Shown: positions 9,390 to 16,650 of the stretch, one piece after another
Layout: every line of letters starts with the position of its first letter
Position numbering within the stretch: the stretch's first letter is position 1
Assembly: GCF_002086795.1 (NCBI RefSeq)
Contig: NZ_MVIM01000028.1
Coordinates: forward strand, 1-35,359
Source of the DNA: Mycolicibacterium tusciae
Lineage (GTDB): Bacteria > Actinomycetota > Actinomycetes > Mycobacteriales > Mycobacteriaceae
DNA: 35,359 nt
Direction: 5' to 3'
Notes under the pieces: generated by a model
What the model was told of the DNA's origin: nothing
The model's input: the letters and a program-made list of their open reading frames with translations, nothing else
Database searches by the model: none
Made by a program: the position numbers and the translations under genes

Positions 9390-10300
9390 GGGTCAGCGCG
9401 CTGCCAGAGCATAGGCAGATGCAGCGCGACACCGTCCTCGCGCGCCAGCCGGGACAGCACCCGCATCGTGACGTCCAGATCATCACCGGCGTAGGGCAGT
9501 GCGCGCAGCGGCATGTGCAGCGGGCGGAAGAAGTCGTCCCAATGGGTCAGGACGACGCGGCGCGCACCCACCGTGCGCACAGCTTCTGTCCAGTAGTCGA
9601 GCAGGTACTGCTCGGGCTGCACACCGAGCTGCCCCACACCGAGGTACACGACGTCGGCCTGCTGTCCGGCCAGCGCACCGGGCACGAAACCGGCGCTGCC
9701 GACGATCAGCAGCCGCCGGTCCGACGGCCGGTGACGCACGACCGTCGACCATGCTTCACCGCACTTGTATGCCGACGCGCGCACCGGTGGCGCGACGGGT
9801 TCGGTGATGACTCCGGGAAAGCGGTCGGGGGGGCAGTGTTCGGACTCGATCAGCGTGACGTCGTACGCCCCAAGGGTTATGGGTTCACCCGGTGTCGCCA
9901 CGACAAGACGATCGTCGGGCAACCCGTGACCGAGGCCGACCTGTCGCGCCGATGTTCCGCCGACCACCTTCGCGCCGGTGCGCTCGGCGACGACGGCGCT
10001 GTCCATCGCGTGGTCGAAATGGGTGTGCACCGGCAACACCGCCTCGAGCCGCTGCACCCCCAATCGCGCCAACGAGCCGTCGATCCTGGGCGCCGAGGGC
10101 GACAACGACCGCAGCCCGACCTCGGCCAGGCTCGGCCGGGAGAAGAAGCCGTCGGTCATCACCGCCGATTCGCCGTCATCGACGAGCAGCGTGGTGACAC
10201 CGGCCCAGGTGACGGTAAGCGACGCACCCTCGGGTGCAGCGGGCGCGTCGAAATAGCCGGCGTAGTCGGCCAGCTTCGGCCTGCCGAGCTTGAAGCGCAT
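9380..10300 (-). CDS. Metallo-beta-lactamase-fold hydrolase (Rv3577-like)
   Basis: A 306-residue protein of the metallo-beta-lactamase superfamily. The metal-binding HxHxDH motif is HTHFDH (92-97), and a late LTHWDDFFRP segment likely supplies another ligand. The central part has a serine/glycine-rich insert after SEHCPPDRF. The pattern resembles the UlaG/NAPE-PLD-like branch acting on phosphodiesters or lactones, but the substrate is unknown. No signal peptide is seen. The ATG at 10300 fits the family N terminus. The stop lies within the start region of the permease gene, so hydrolase and transporter are expressed together, and the same pair is conserved in M. tuberculosis. That suggests a joint role, with the enzyme making or modifying what the permease moves. 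Confidence 0.85.
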
Positions 10301-10317
10301 GGCGCCAGCCTATGGGG

Positions 10318-10569
10318 TCAGAACACCGGCCTTGGCACCAGCACGACACGCCAGCCGTCAGGATCCGCGAAGGTCAGCGCACCCACTCCCGCCCAGTACG
10401 GATTCTCGGCGTCGACGGCGCGGGTCCTGGACTGCCGTCGACGTGCGAGGTGAACTCGAGGTGGTGGTCGATGCCGGGCAGCCCGATCATCACGCCGTCG
10501 TATCCAGCGTGGTTGGCGAACCGGTAGATCACCGGCAAGCCCAGCGGCTTGCGCCACCGCGGTGTTCAT
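10318..10569 (-). pseudogene. Decayed VOC (glyoxalase/bleomycin-resistance fold) gene
   Basis: The minus strand holds pieces of a VOC protein in two frames. The ATG at 10569 begins MNTAV. The sequence then continues in another frame as WRKPLGLPVIYRF...HLEFTSHVDGSP (about 10556-10416). The C-terminal piece NPYWAGVGALTFADPDGW, ending in VLVPRPVF, is back in the first frame and ends at TGA 10318-10320. Intact relatives run about 120-130 residues, with an N-terminal domain after MNTAV and about 30 residues between the last two pieces. Both are missing here, so two internal deletions with frame changes are inferred. No single frame encodes the whole protein. A sequencing error could explain one frame change but not the missing segments. 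Confidence 0.75.
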
Positions 10570-10582
10570 GTCCGCAGTCTCC

Positions 10583-10598
10583 AACCTCAGTCGAGGTT
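10583..10598. repeat. Inverted repeat between the VOC relic and the CobW gene
   Basis: AACCTC and GAGGTT are perfect 6-base arms around AGTC. The dyad lies just upstream of the VOC relic and about 80 bases before the CobW gene, so it could be an operator for either. Its shape resembles MerR-family dyads, but no such regulator is in the window. It does not resemble a Zur box. Confidence 0.3.
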
Positions 10599-10678
10599 CA
10601 GGTCAACTACCGAATTCTCGTGCCAAGCACTGCCGGCTCTCGAGCGTCGTGAACTATAGGGACGTGCAGCGACAGCGA

Positions 10679-11710
10679 GTGAGCGACATCCCCGTCATCG
10701 CGCTGACCGGTTACCTCGGCGCGGGTAAGACCAGCCTCCTGAATCATGTCCTGCGGACCCCGCGCGCACGACTTGGCGTGATCATCAACGACTTTGGCGC
10801 GCTCAACGTCGACGCCGGCCTGGTCACCGGCCAGATCGACGAACCCGCCTCGATCACCGGCGGCTGTGTGTGCTGTCTGCCGGACAACGGTGGGCTGGAC
10901 GAGGCGCTGACCAAGCTCACCGACCCACGGCTCGACCTGGATGCCATCATCGTCGAGACCAGCGGCCTGGCCGACCCCGTCGCCGTGGCGCAGCTGATTC
11001 GGTTCAGCGGCGTTGACGGCGTGCGGCCGGGTGGCATCGTCGACGTCATCGACGCCACCACCCACTTCGACGTGGTCGATCGCGATGCACGCCCGCCGGC
11101 GCGCTATGCCGCCGCCTCGTTGATCGTCGTCAACAAGATGGATCAACTGCCCGAGGGGGACAGGCAACCGCTGCTCGAGAGACTCGAACAGCGTGTGCGA
11201 GAACGGAACCCTCATGCCCCTGTCGTCGGGACAATCGGCGCACGAATCGACCCCGCACTGCTGTATGACCTACCCGGATCGGATGACGAGCTGGGCCAGC
11301 TCTCGTTCAGGGAACTCCTCTTTGACGCCCCGGACGAGGCGCATGCCCACGCGGACGATGATCACGCCCACGCCGACGCGGTCACGGTGACCGGCTCGGG
11401 GTGTATCGACCCGGGCAAAATTCTTGACCTTCTGGAGAATCCGCCGTCTGGGGTCTATCGAGTCAAGGGGACGATCGCCGTGCGATACCGCTCGACAGTG
11501 CGGCCCTATGTCGTGCATCTGGTTGGTCCGTCCATTCATGTCTCCACCGCTCCCGCGTCGGCGACGCCGAACAGCCTCGTCGCGATCGGAATGGATCTGG
11601 ACGTGGAGCACGTGCGCGCAGTTCTTCACGACACGCTCGCTCCTTGTGACGGAAACGCGCCTGCAGGCGCCATCCGCCGACTGCAGCGCTATCGCCGGCT
11701 GAGCCTGTGA
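10679..11710 (+). CDS. CobW/COG0523-family GTPase (metallochaperone)
   Basis: About 343 residues. The G3E GTPase domain shows Walker A GYLGAGKTS (11-19), the COG0523 metal motif CVCC (63-66, within GGCVCCLP), an ETSGLADP switch and NKMD for guanine recognition. A His/Asp-rich stretch (HAHADDDHAHADA) before the C-terminal CobW domain is typical of zinc-handling members. These proteins are thought to deliver zinc to client enzymes under zinc limitation; some serve cobalt or nitrile hydratase. The start is uncertain: GTG at 10679 gives the usual short N terminus, and GTG at 10664 or 10649 is possible. A TATAGG hexamer at 10655-10660 could be a -10 element. The gene stands alone and converges on the PxpA-like gene with a 10-base gap. 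Confidence 0.88.
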   Translation: MSDIPVIALTGYLGAGKTSLLNHVLRTPRARLGVIINDFGALNVDAGLVTGQIDEPASITGGCVCCLPDNGGLDEALTKLTDPRLDLDAIIVETSGLADPVAVAQLIRFSGVDGVRPGGIVDVIDATTHFDVVDRDARPPARYAAASLIVVNKMDQLPEGDRQPLLERLEQRVRERNPHAPVVGTIGARIDPALLYDLPGSDDELGQLSFRELLFDAPDEAHAHADDDHAHADAVTVTGSGCIDPGKILDLLENPPSGVYRVKGTIAVRYRSTVRPYVVHLVGPSIHVSTAPASATPNSLVAIGMDLDVEHVRAVLHDTLAPCDGNAPAGAIRRLQRYRRLSL

Positions 11711-11720
11711 ACACGCGGGC

Positions 11721-12476
11721 TCAGGTGAACGGCCTGATTTCGACTCCGTCGGAATGCAGCCGTGCCCTCACTGCATGGGCGATCTGCACCGCCCCCGGTG
11801 AATCTCCATGCACACAAACAGATTCGACCGTGATCGGAATCGTGGAGCCGTCCGCTGCGCCAACTCGACCCGCAGTCACCATCGACGACACCCGGTCTGC
11901 GATCTCCTCGACGTCATGCAGTACCGAGTTGTGCAGCCGCCGCGACACCAGCTGCCCGTCGGATCGGTACGCACGGTCGGCGAACGCCTCGGGCACGGTC
12001 CGCAGGCCGAGCTCCTGCGCCTCGGCGAAGAACACCGAACCGGACAGGCCCAGGACGGGCAGGGCCGGGTCGACAGCGCGTACCGCTTCGGCGACCGCCC
12101 GCGCCTGATCGTGATGGGTGACGATGGTGTTGTACAGCGCGCCATGGGGTTTGACGTAGGTGACCGTCGATCCCGCCACGCGAGCGATCGCCTGTAGCGC
12201 GCCGATCTGGTAGATCACGTCCGCCTTCAGGTCTTCTGGATCGGCGTCGATGAAGCGTCTGCCGAACCCGGCGAGATCGAGATAGCTGACCTGAGCACCG
12301 ATGCGCACATTGCGTTCGGCGGCCGCCCGGCACGTCCGCAGCAACAGTGCAGAGTCGCCGGCGTGGAAACCGCACGCGACGTTTGCGCTCGTGACGACGT
12401 CGAGCATGGCGTCGTCGTCACCGAGCTTCCACACTCCGAAGCTCTCACCGAGATCGGCGTTCAGATCGACGGTCAC
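11721..12476 (-). CDS. pxpA: LamB/YcsF-family protein, 5-oxoprolinase subunit A-like (PxpA)
   Basis: A 251-residue protein with the family signatures DLNADLGESFG at the N terminus, NVACGFHAGD, GAQVSYLDLAGFGRR, YVKPHGALYN and CVHGDSPGAV. PxpA works with PxpB and PxpC to open 5-oxoproline to glutamate using ATP. Neither pxpB nor pxpC is here, so the activity would need partners encoded elsewhere. The frame is open far upstream, but the GTG at 12476 matches the family start and forms a GTGA overlap with the stop of the BluB-like gene, so the two are co-translated. It converges on the CobW gene. Confidence 0.88.
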   Translation of the reverse strand: MTVDLNADLGESFGVWKLGDDDAMLDVVTSANVACGFHAGDSALLLRTCRAAAERNVRIGAQVSYLDLAGFGRRFIDADPEDLKADVIYQIGALQAIARVAGSTVTYVKPHGALYNTIVTHHDQARAVAEAVRAVDPALPVLGLSGSVFFAEAQELGLRTVPEAFADRAYRSDGQLVSRRLHNSVLHDVEEIADRVSSMVTAGRVGAADGSTIPITVESVCVHGDSPGAVQIAHAVRARLHSDGVEIRPFT

Positions 12477-13147
12477 GTCGACCAGCCTACGATCGGCGCC
12501 GGCGCGGCCCACCAGTTCTCGGCGACGAACTCGCTCAGCGGTCGTCCGACCGCCCAATCGTCGATCTCGAGTTGCGGGCGGTCGGGAAACTCCGGCACCG
12601 GACCGAGACACAGCACAGCGACCGCTTCGGCGTCCTCCGGTACACCGAGCAACTCCCCGAGTCGGCGAGGGTCGAATATCGACACCCACCCCATGCCGAG
12701 ACCTTCGGCACGTGCGGCCAGCCACAGGTTCTCGATGGCGCACGACACCGACGCGAGATCCATCTGGGGCAGCGTGCGCCTGCCGAACACGTGGGCCTGC
12801 CTGCCGTCGCCGAGCGCGACGACGAAGAGCTCGGCACAGTCCAGAATGCCTTCGACCTTCAGGGCCAGGAACTCGGCGTTGCGCGGGCCGAGCGCCTCGG
12901 CGGTGCGCTGACGCTCTTCGTCGACGACGGCGTGGATGTCGCGGCGCAACGCGGGCTCGGTGATCCGGATGAATCGCCACGGCTGCATCAGCCCGACGCT
13001 GGGCGCGGCATGCGCGGCCTGCAGTAGCCGAACCAGGACGTCCTCGGGGATCTCGGATCCGGGGACGAAGCGGCGCATATCGCGGCGTGCGGCGATCACC
13101 CGGTAGATCGCGCTTCGCTCAGCAGGGCTGAATGCGTGCTCGGTCAC
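12473..13147 (-). CDS. bluB: BluB-like nitroreductase (5,6-dimethylbenzimidazole synthase family)
   Basis: About 224 residues of the nitroreductase fold. The FMN-binding RRDMRRF segment near the N terminus, the AAHAAPSVGLMQPWRF motif and the GMGWVSIFDP stretch are typical of BluB, which cannibalises reduced FMN to form the lower ligand of vitamin B12. Other nitroreductases of this size reduce quinones or nitroaromatics, so the exact reaction is an inference from motif resemblance. The GTG at 13147 leaves a 30-base gap to the divergent rhodanese gene; an ATG at 13171 would add eight residues. No clear ribosome site supports either, so the message may be leaderless. The stop overlaps the PxpA-like start. 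No other cobalamin gene is present. Confidence 0.75.
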   Translation of the reverse strand: MTEHAFSPAERSAIYRVIAARRDMRRFVPGSEIPEDVLVRLLQAAHAAPSVGLMQPWRFIRITEPALRRDIHAVVDEERQRTAEALGPRNAEFLALKVEGILDCAELFVVALGDGRQAHVFGRRTLPQMDLASVSCAIENLWLAARAEGLGMGWVSIFDPRRLGELLGVPEDAEAVAVLCLGPVPEFPDRPQLEIDDWAVGRPLSEFVAENWWAAPAPIVGWST

Positions 13148-13177
13148 GCTCGTGAGCTTAGGTGGCACCATCGAAAG

Positions 13178-13984
13178 GTGACCCGCGAGCAAGTACTGAT
13201 CAGTGCGGCGGAGCTGAACCAGCGACTCGACGACGGCGAGCGGCCGACGATCCTGGACGTGCGCTGGCAGCTCACCGAGCCCGACGGTCGCGCGGCATTC
13301 GAGCGAGGGCACATCCCGGGTGCGGTGTACGTCTCGCTGGAGGACGAGTTGTCCGACCACACCGTCACCGGGCGCGGCCGCCACCCGCTGCCGTCCGGTC
13401 GCGACCTGGAGGCAGCCGCCAGACGGTGGGGTGTACGCGACGGTTCGCCAGTCGTCGTGTACGACGACTGGAACCGGGCCGGGTCGGCGCGCGCCTGGTG
13501 GGTGCTGACCGCGGCGGGCATCGCCGATGTGCGGATCCTCGACGGCGGACTGGCCGCCTGGTCGGGTCCGCTCGAAAGCGGTCCGGCGAGCGTGGCACCC
13601 GGCGATGTGACGGTGGCACACCACGACCTGTACGCAGGTGCGTTGCCGACACTCAGTGCCGAGCAGGTGACCGCCGCCGACCTGACCCTGCTGGATGCCC
13701 GCGCGCCGGAACGCTTCCGCGGCGAGGTCGAGCCCGTCGATCCGGTCGCGGGCCACATTCCCAGCGCCCGCAATGTCCCGAGCACGAGCCTGCTGGACCG
13801 CGACGGACGTTTTGTCGCCGATGTGCCGGAGTCCAGCGGCGCCGTGGGCGTGTACTGCGGATCGGGTGTCACGGCGGCGGTCGTGGTCGCTGCGCTCACC
13901 GCGGCCGGAGTCGACGCCGCGCTGTATCCGGGCTCATGGTCGGAATGGTCCTCGGACTCAACGCGTCCGGTGGAACGGGACTAA
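13178..13984 (+). CDS. Tandem-rhodanese sulfurtransferase (thiosulfate/3-mercaptopyruvate type)
   Basis: A 268-residue protein with two rhodanese domains. The first (about 1-125) has RWQL...GHIPGAVYV but no active cysteine. The second (about 150-265) carries the catalytic Cys227 in the loop CGSGVTAAV, whose CGSGVT form points to 3-mercaptopyruvate rather than thiosulfate as sulfur donor. This is the usual SseA/SseB architecture. The GTG at 13178 is chosen because VTREQVLISAAEL fits relatives; the frame is open to 13136, but that stretch lies inside the divergent gene. There is no good ribosome site, so it may be leaderless. The stop is shared with the convergent znuB-like gene (CTAA). Confidence 0.88.
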   Translation: MTREQVLISAAELNQRLDDGERPTILDVRWQLTEPDGRAAFERGHIPGAVYVSLEDELSDHTVTGRGRHPLPSGRDLEAAARRWGVRDGSPVVVYDDWNRAGSARAWWVLTAAGIADVRILDGGLAAWSGPLESGPASVAPGDVTVAHHDLYAGALPTLSAEQVTAADLTLLDARAPERFRGEVEPVDPVAGHIPSARNVPSTSLLDRDGRFVADVPESSGAVGVYCGSGVTAAVVVAALTAAGVDAALYPGSWSEWSSDSTRPVERD

Positions 13985-14841
13985 CTGCGGGCACGGCCAC
14001 GGTGACCGATCAGCCAGCACACCAGGAAGATCGCGAACGAGATCGTCGTGACGAACACCGAGACCGGTACGCCAGGCGCCAGCGACAGCAGGATGCCCCC
14101 GACGGCGGACACCTCGGCGAAGATCACCGATGCCGCGACCGCCGCCCCGGGTGACGAGAACACCCGAACGGCGGCCGCAGCGGGTGTGATCAGCAGCGAC
14201 ATCACCAGCAACGCCCCGACGATCTGCACGCCCTGTGCGGCCGTGACCCCGACCAGCGCGGCGAAGACAATGCCCAACGCGCGCACCGGAACTCCGCGTC
14301 CCGCCGCCACCTCAGGGTCGACGGTGGCGAACAACAGGGGACGGTAGGACACCGCAAGCACGACGATGACGACCACCGACACGACGGCCAACAACGCCAG
14401 CCCCGAGTAGCCGACGCCGACGATCTGCCCGGTCAGCAGCGCGAAGCTCGTCCCGCTGCGACCGGGATAGAGATGGATGAACAGCACCGCAAGGCCGAGC
14501 CCGAACGCCAGCACCACCCCGATCGACGAATCCCGTTCGCGTGCACGCTGGCCCAGCACCCCGAACAACACCGCGGCCAGTGCGCATCCGACGAGTGCGC
14601 CGATACCGACGTTGAAACCGGCGAGCAGCGCGAAAGCCGCTCCGGTGAGGGACAATTCGCTGGACCCGTGCACCGCGAACGACATCTGCCGCATCACGAT
14701 GAACGGTCCGATCAACCCGGACACCAGGGCGAGCAGTGCGGCCGCGAGCAGGGCCTGCTGGACGAAGTCGCGGCGCAACAGGTCGATGGTGATGTCGAAC
14801 GAGAACAGGTGTGCCAGCAGGTCGGCGAGCCGTTCACTCAT
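13981..14841 (-). CDS. znuB: Zinc/manganese ABC transporter permease (ZnuB-like)
   Basis: A 286-residue permease of the ABC-3 family with about eight membrane helices. Family landmarks are FIVMRQMSFAVHGSSELSLTG near the N terminus (the conserved R-x-S-x-x-x-H-x-x segment) and VGALLVMSLLITPAAAA toward the C terminus. It forms the membrane channel of a metal importer with the next two genes. The chosen ATG at 14841 overlaps the ATPase stop by eight bases; an ATG six codons upstream is possible. It is the last gene of a znuA-znuC-znuB operon and shares its stop with the rhodanese gene. Metal specificity cannot be read from the permease. Confidence 0.93.
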   Translation of the reverse strand: MSERLADLLAHLFSFDITIDLLRRDFVQQALLAAALLALVSGLIGPFIVMRQMSFAVHGSSELSLTGAAFALLAGFNVGIGALVGCALAAVLFGVLGQRARERDSSIGVVLAFGLGLAVLFIHLYPGRSGTSFALLTGQIVGVGYSGLALLAVVSVVVIVVLAVSYRPLLFATVDPEVAAGRGVPVRALGIVFAALVGVTAAQGVQIVGALLVMSLLITPAAAAVRVFSSPGAAVAASVIFAEVSAVGGILLSLAPGVPVSVFVTTISFAIFLVCWLIGHRGRARS

Positions 14842-15637
14842 GGTCGTGGCCGCTCGCATGTGCCGAGTGGTCGTGCTCGCCGACCACGACGTAGCGGCTG
14901 CCGACCTTCACCACCTGGATGTCGGCGCGATACAACTCGGACAGGGTCGCCGACGTCATCACCTCTTCGACGGTGCCGATCCGGAATCGGCCGTCGACCA
15001 AATACAACACCCGGTCTATGTATGGCAGAACCGGATTGACCTCATGGGTGACGAAAAGTACGGCGGTGTTCGCGTCGCGCCTGCGCGCATCGATCAGCGT
15101 CGACACCAGCCGTGCATTGGCCGGATCCAAGTTGAGCAGTGGCTCGTCGCACAACAGCAGCACCGGATCCGTGGTCAGCGCCTGGGCGATCCGCACCCGC
15201 TGGAGTTCGCCGCCCGACATCACACCGACCGGCACATTCGCGAGTGCCTTGCCGTTGACCTGGTCCAGCGCCCGCTGCACGGCTGTGCGCTTGGCCGAAC
15301 GGTCGGTCGCCAGACCCCAGCGGTGGCCGTCGAACCCCAAACCGACGAGATCACACCCCCGCAGCGACAGCCCGCTGTCGATCGCGCGGTGCTGGGGCAC
15401 GTAACCGATTCGCCTGCTGCCCTTTTCGACCGGCTTACCGCAGATCGTGACCTTGCCCGCGGTGAGGGGCAGTTGGCCGAGCAGCACCTTGAGCAGGGAA
15501 GTCTTGCCGGTACCGTTGGGGCCGAGCACCGCGATGAATTCGCCCGCGCGCACTGCGAGGTCCAGTTGGTCCCACAGCACGCGGTCGGCGAACGCCAGCC
15601 GGGCGCTGGTCAGTTCGGCGACGACGTCAGCAGGCAC
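14834..15637 (-). CDS. znuC: Zinc/manganese ABC transporter ATP-binding protein (ZnuC-like)
   Basis: A 267-residue ABC ATPase. Walker A is GPNGTGKTS (39-47), the signature is MSGGELQR, Walker B is VLLLCDEPLLNLDP, and the switch histidine is in FVTHEVNP. The C-terminal tail HDHSAHASGHDHE holds five histidines, which suggests a metal-binding or sensing tail. The GTG at 15637 starts seven bases after the binding-protein stop. It powers import through the ZnuB-like permease downstream, whose start it overlaps. Confidence 0.93.
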   Translation of the reverse strand: MPADVVAELTSARLAFADRVLWDQLDLAVRAGEFIAVLGPNGTGKTSLLKVLLGQLPLTAGKVTICGKPVEKGSRRIGYVPQHRAIDSGLSLRGCDLVGLGFDGHRWGLATDRSAKRTAVQRALDQVNGKALANVPVGVMSGGELQRVRIAQALTTDPVLLLCDEPLLNLDPANARLVSTLIDARRRDANTAVLFVTHEVNPVLPYIDRVLYLVDGRFRIGTVEEVMTSATLSELYRADIQVVKVGSRYVVVGEHDHSAHASGHDHE

Positions 15638-15644
15638 GGATTGA

Positions 15645-16550
15645 TTATCTGTTCGCCTGTGGCGCCTTATCCAACTGGCTCGCCAGCTGTTCGGCGGTTT
15701 GGCGCTGCCAGGTCAGATAGTCGGTGCCATCGGGCAGGGTCTCCGTCACGTTCACGACGGGTATCGAGGCGCGGTTGGCGGCGTCGGCAAGCTGCTTGGT
15801 GACCGCGGTCTCGGTCTGCGGGTTGTACAGCAGCGCGGACACCTGCCGGGCGTTGATCAGGTCGAGCATCGCGGCCAGGTCCGCAGGCGACGGGTCGGTG
15901 TCCTCCTCGATCGCGTTGGCGAAGCCCTCCGGAGTCTTGTCGGCTATACCCGCATTGACCAGCAGGTAGTGCGCGACGGGCTCGGTCGCGACGACGGAGG
16001 CCCCCGGATGCTCCTGGCCGATCGTGCGCTCGAGTGTCAGGATCTCGTCGGCCTTGGCGCCGAACGTCGCGGCGTTCGCGCGGTAGGCCTCGGCGTTGGC
16101 GGAGTCGATTGTCGATAGCCGTTCAGCGATCTGCGCGGCGACGGCCTTAGCGGTCGCCGGGTCGTAGAAGACGTGCTCGTTCGGGGGTTGCGACGAGGCC
16201 GGCAGTAGCGCGACGGCGTCGACGCTTGGCACGTCCGGATGTTCTTCCAGCACGTGCTCGACCCAGTGGTCGTAGTCGCCGCCGTTGAAGACGACCAGCG
16301 AGGCGTCGGTAAGCGCCGCGGTGTCGGCGGGGCTGGCCTCGAACGAGTGCGGATCGGCCACTGTCCCGTTCACGATCGACGTCACGGAAGCATGGTCGCC
16401 GGTGACAGCGCCGGCCACGCTGCCCCAGACATCGGTGGATGCCACGACGGATACGGTGCCGTTGCCGGATTGCGCGGATTCCTGCTGACTGCATCCGGCC
16501 GCGCCGATCGCCACCACCACCGCCGTCATCGCCGCAATGCTGGCACGCAT
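15645..16550 (-). CDS. znuA: Zinc/manganese ABC transporter substrate-binding lipoprotein (ZnuA-like)
   Basis: A 301-residue cluster A-I binding protein. The signal peptide ends in a lipobox with Cys20 (GAAGC). Likely metal ligands are the histidine in DPHSFEASP, the histidine in NEHVFYDP, a glutamate in ATEPVAHYLL and an acidic residue in VTETLPDG near the C terminus. The long His/Asp-rich loop of classical ZnuA is absent. The His-His-Glu-acidic pattern is closer to manganese-type PsaA than to E. coli ZnuA, so zinc versus manganese is not settled by ligands. The ATG at 16550 has a strong GGGAGG site; an upstream extension of the frame is rejected. A Zur-like dyad sits in its promoter, and I recall a zinc-responsive znuABC next to the kstR region in M. 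smegmatis, which favours zinc. Confidence 0.9.
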   Translation of the reverse strand: MRASIAAMTAVVVAIGAAGCSQQESAQSGNGTVSVVASTDVWGSVAGAVTGDHASVTSIVNGTVADPHSFEASPADTAALTDASLVVFNGGDYDHWVEHVLEEHPDVPSVDAVALLPASSQPPNEHVFYDPATAKAVAAQIAERLSTIDSANAEAYRANAATFGAKADEILTLERTIGQEHPGASVVATEPVAHYLLVNAGIADKTPEGFANAIEEDTDPSPADLAAMLDLINARQVSALLYNPQTETAVTKQLADAANRASIPVVNVTETLPDGTDYLTWQRQTAEQLASQLDKAPQANR

Positions 16551-16569
16551 GGCACCTCCCGTAAGCCTC

Positions 16570-16596
16570 TGAATAGAAATGAAAACCGTTTCCAAT
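16570..16596 (-). promoter_or_regulatory. Zur-like operator and -10 element of the znuACB operon
   Basis: AATGAAAACCGTTTCCAAT (16578-16596) is a dyad centred on 16587 with nine-base arms, seven of nine positions paired. Its TGAAAA-n-TTTCCA core resembles the actinobacterial Zur box (TGAAAATnATTTTCA). A TATTCA hexamer on the minus strand (16570-16575) right beside it is a plausible -10 element. This would put the operator over the -35/-10 region, as expected for repression by zinc-loaded Zur. The regulator gene is not in the window. The resemblance is judged by eye. Confidence 0.5.
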
Positions 16597-16638
16597 AACT
16601 CTATCCCACGGCATCCCGGGTAACGCAAATTCATGGGC

Positions 16639-16644
16639 TAACGT
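16639..16644 (+). promoter_or_regulatory. -10 element of the LacI gene, leaderless start
   Basis: TAACGT lies six bases before the ATG at 16651, placing the expected transcription start on or next to the start codon. No ribosome site precedes the ATG, which agrees with a leaderless message, common in mycobacteria. A second TAACG lies 18 bases further upstream at 16621. Confidence 0.4.
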
Positions 16645-16650
16645 CACAGC

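Noticed and set aside
11335..11395. The His/Asp-repeat DNA in the CobW gene as a tandem repeat element.
   Set aside because: It encodes the metal-binding linker expected in COG0523 proteins and is not a DNA-level repeat of note.
12477..12980. A long N-terminal extension of the PxpA-like protein.
   Set aside because: The extension is an Arg-rich shadow of the BluB-like gene; the family start DLNADLGESFG is reached from the GTG at 12476.
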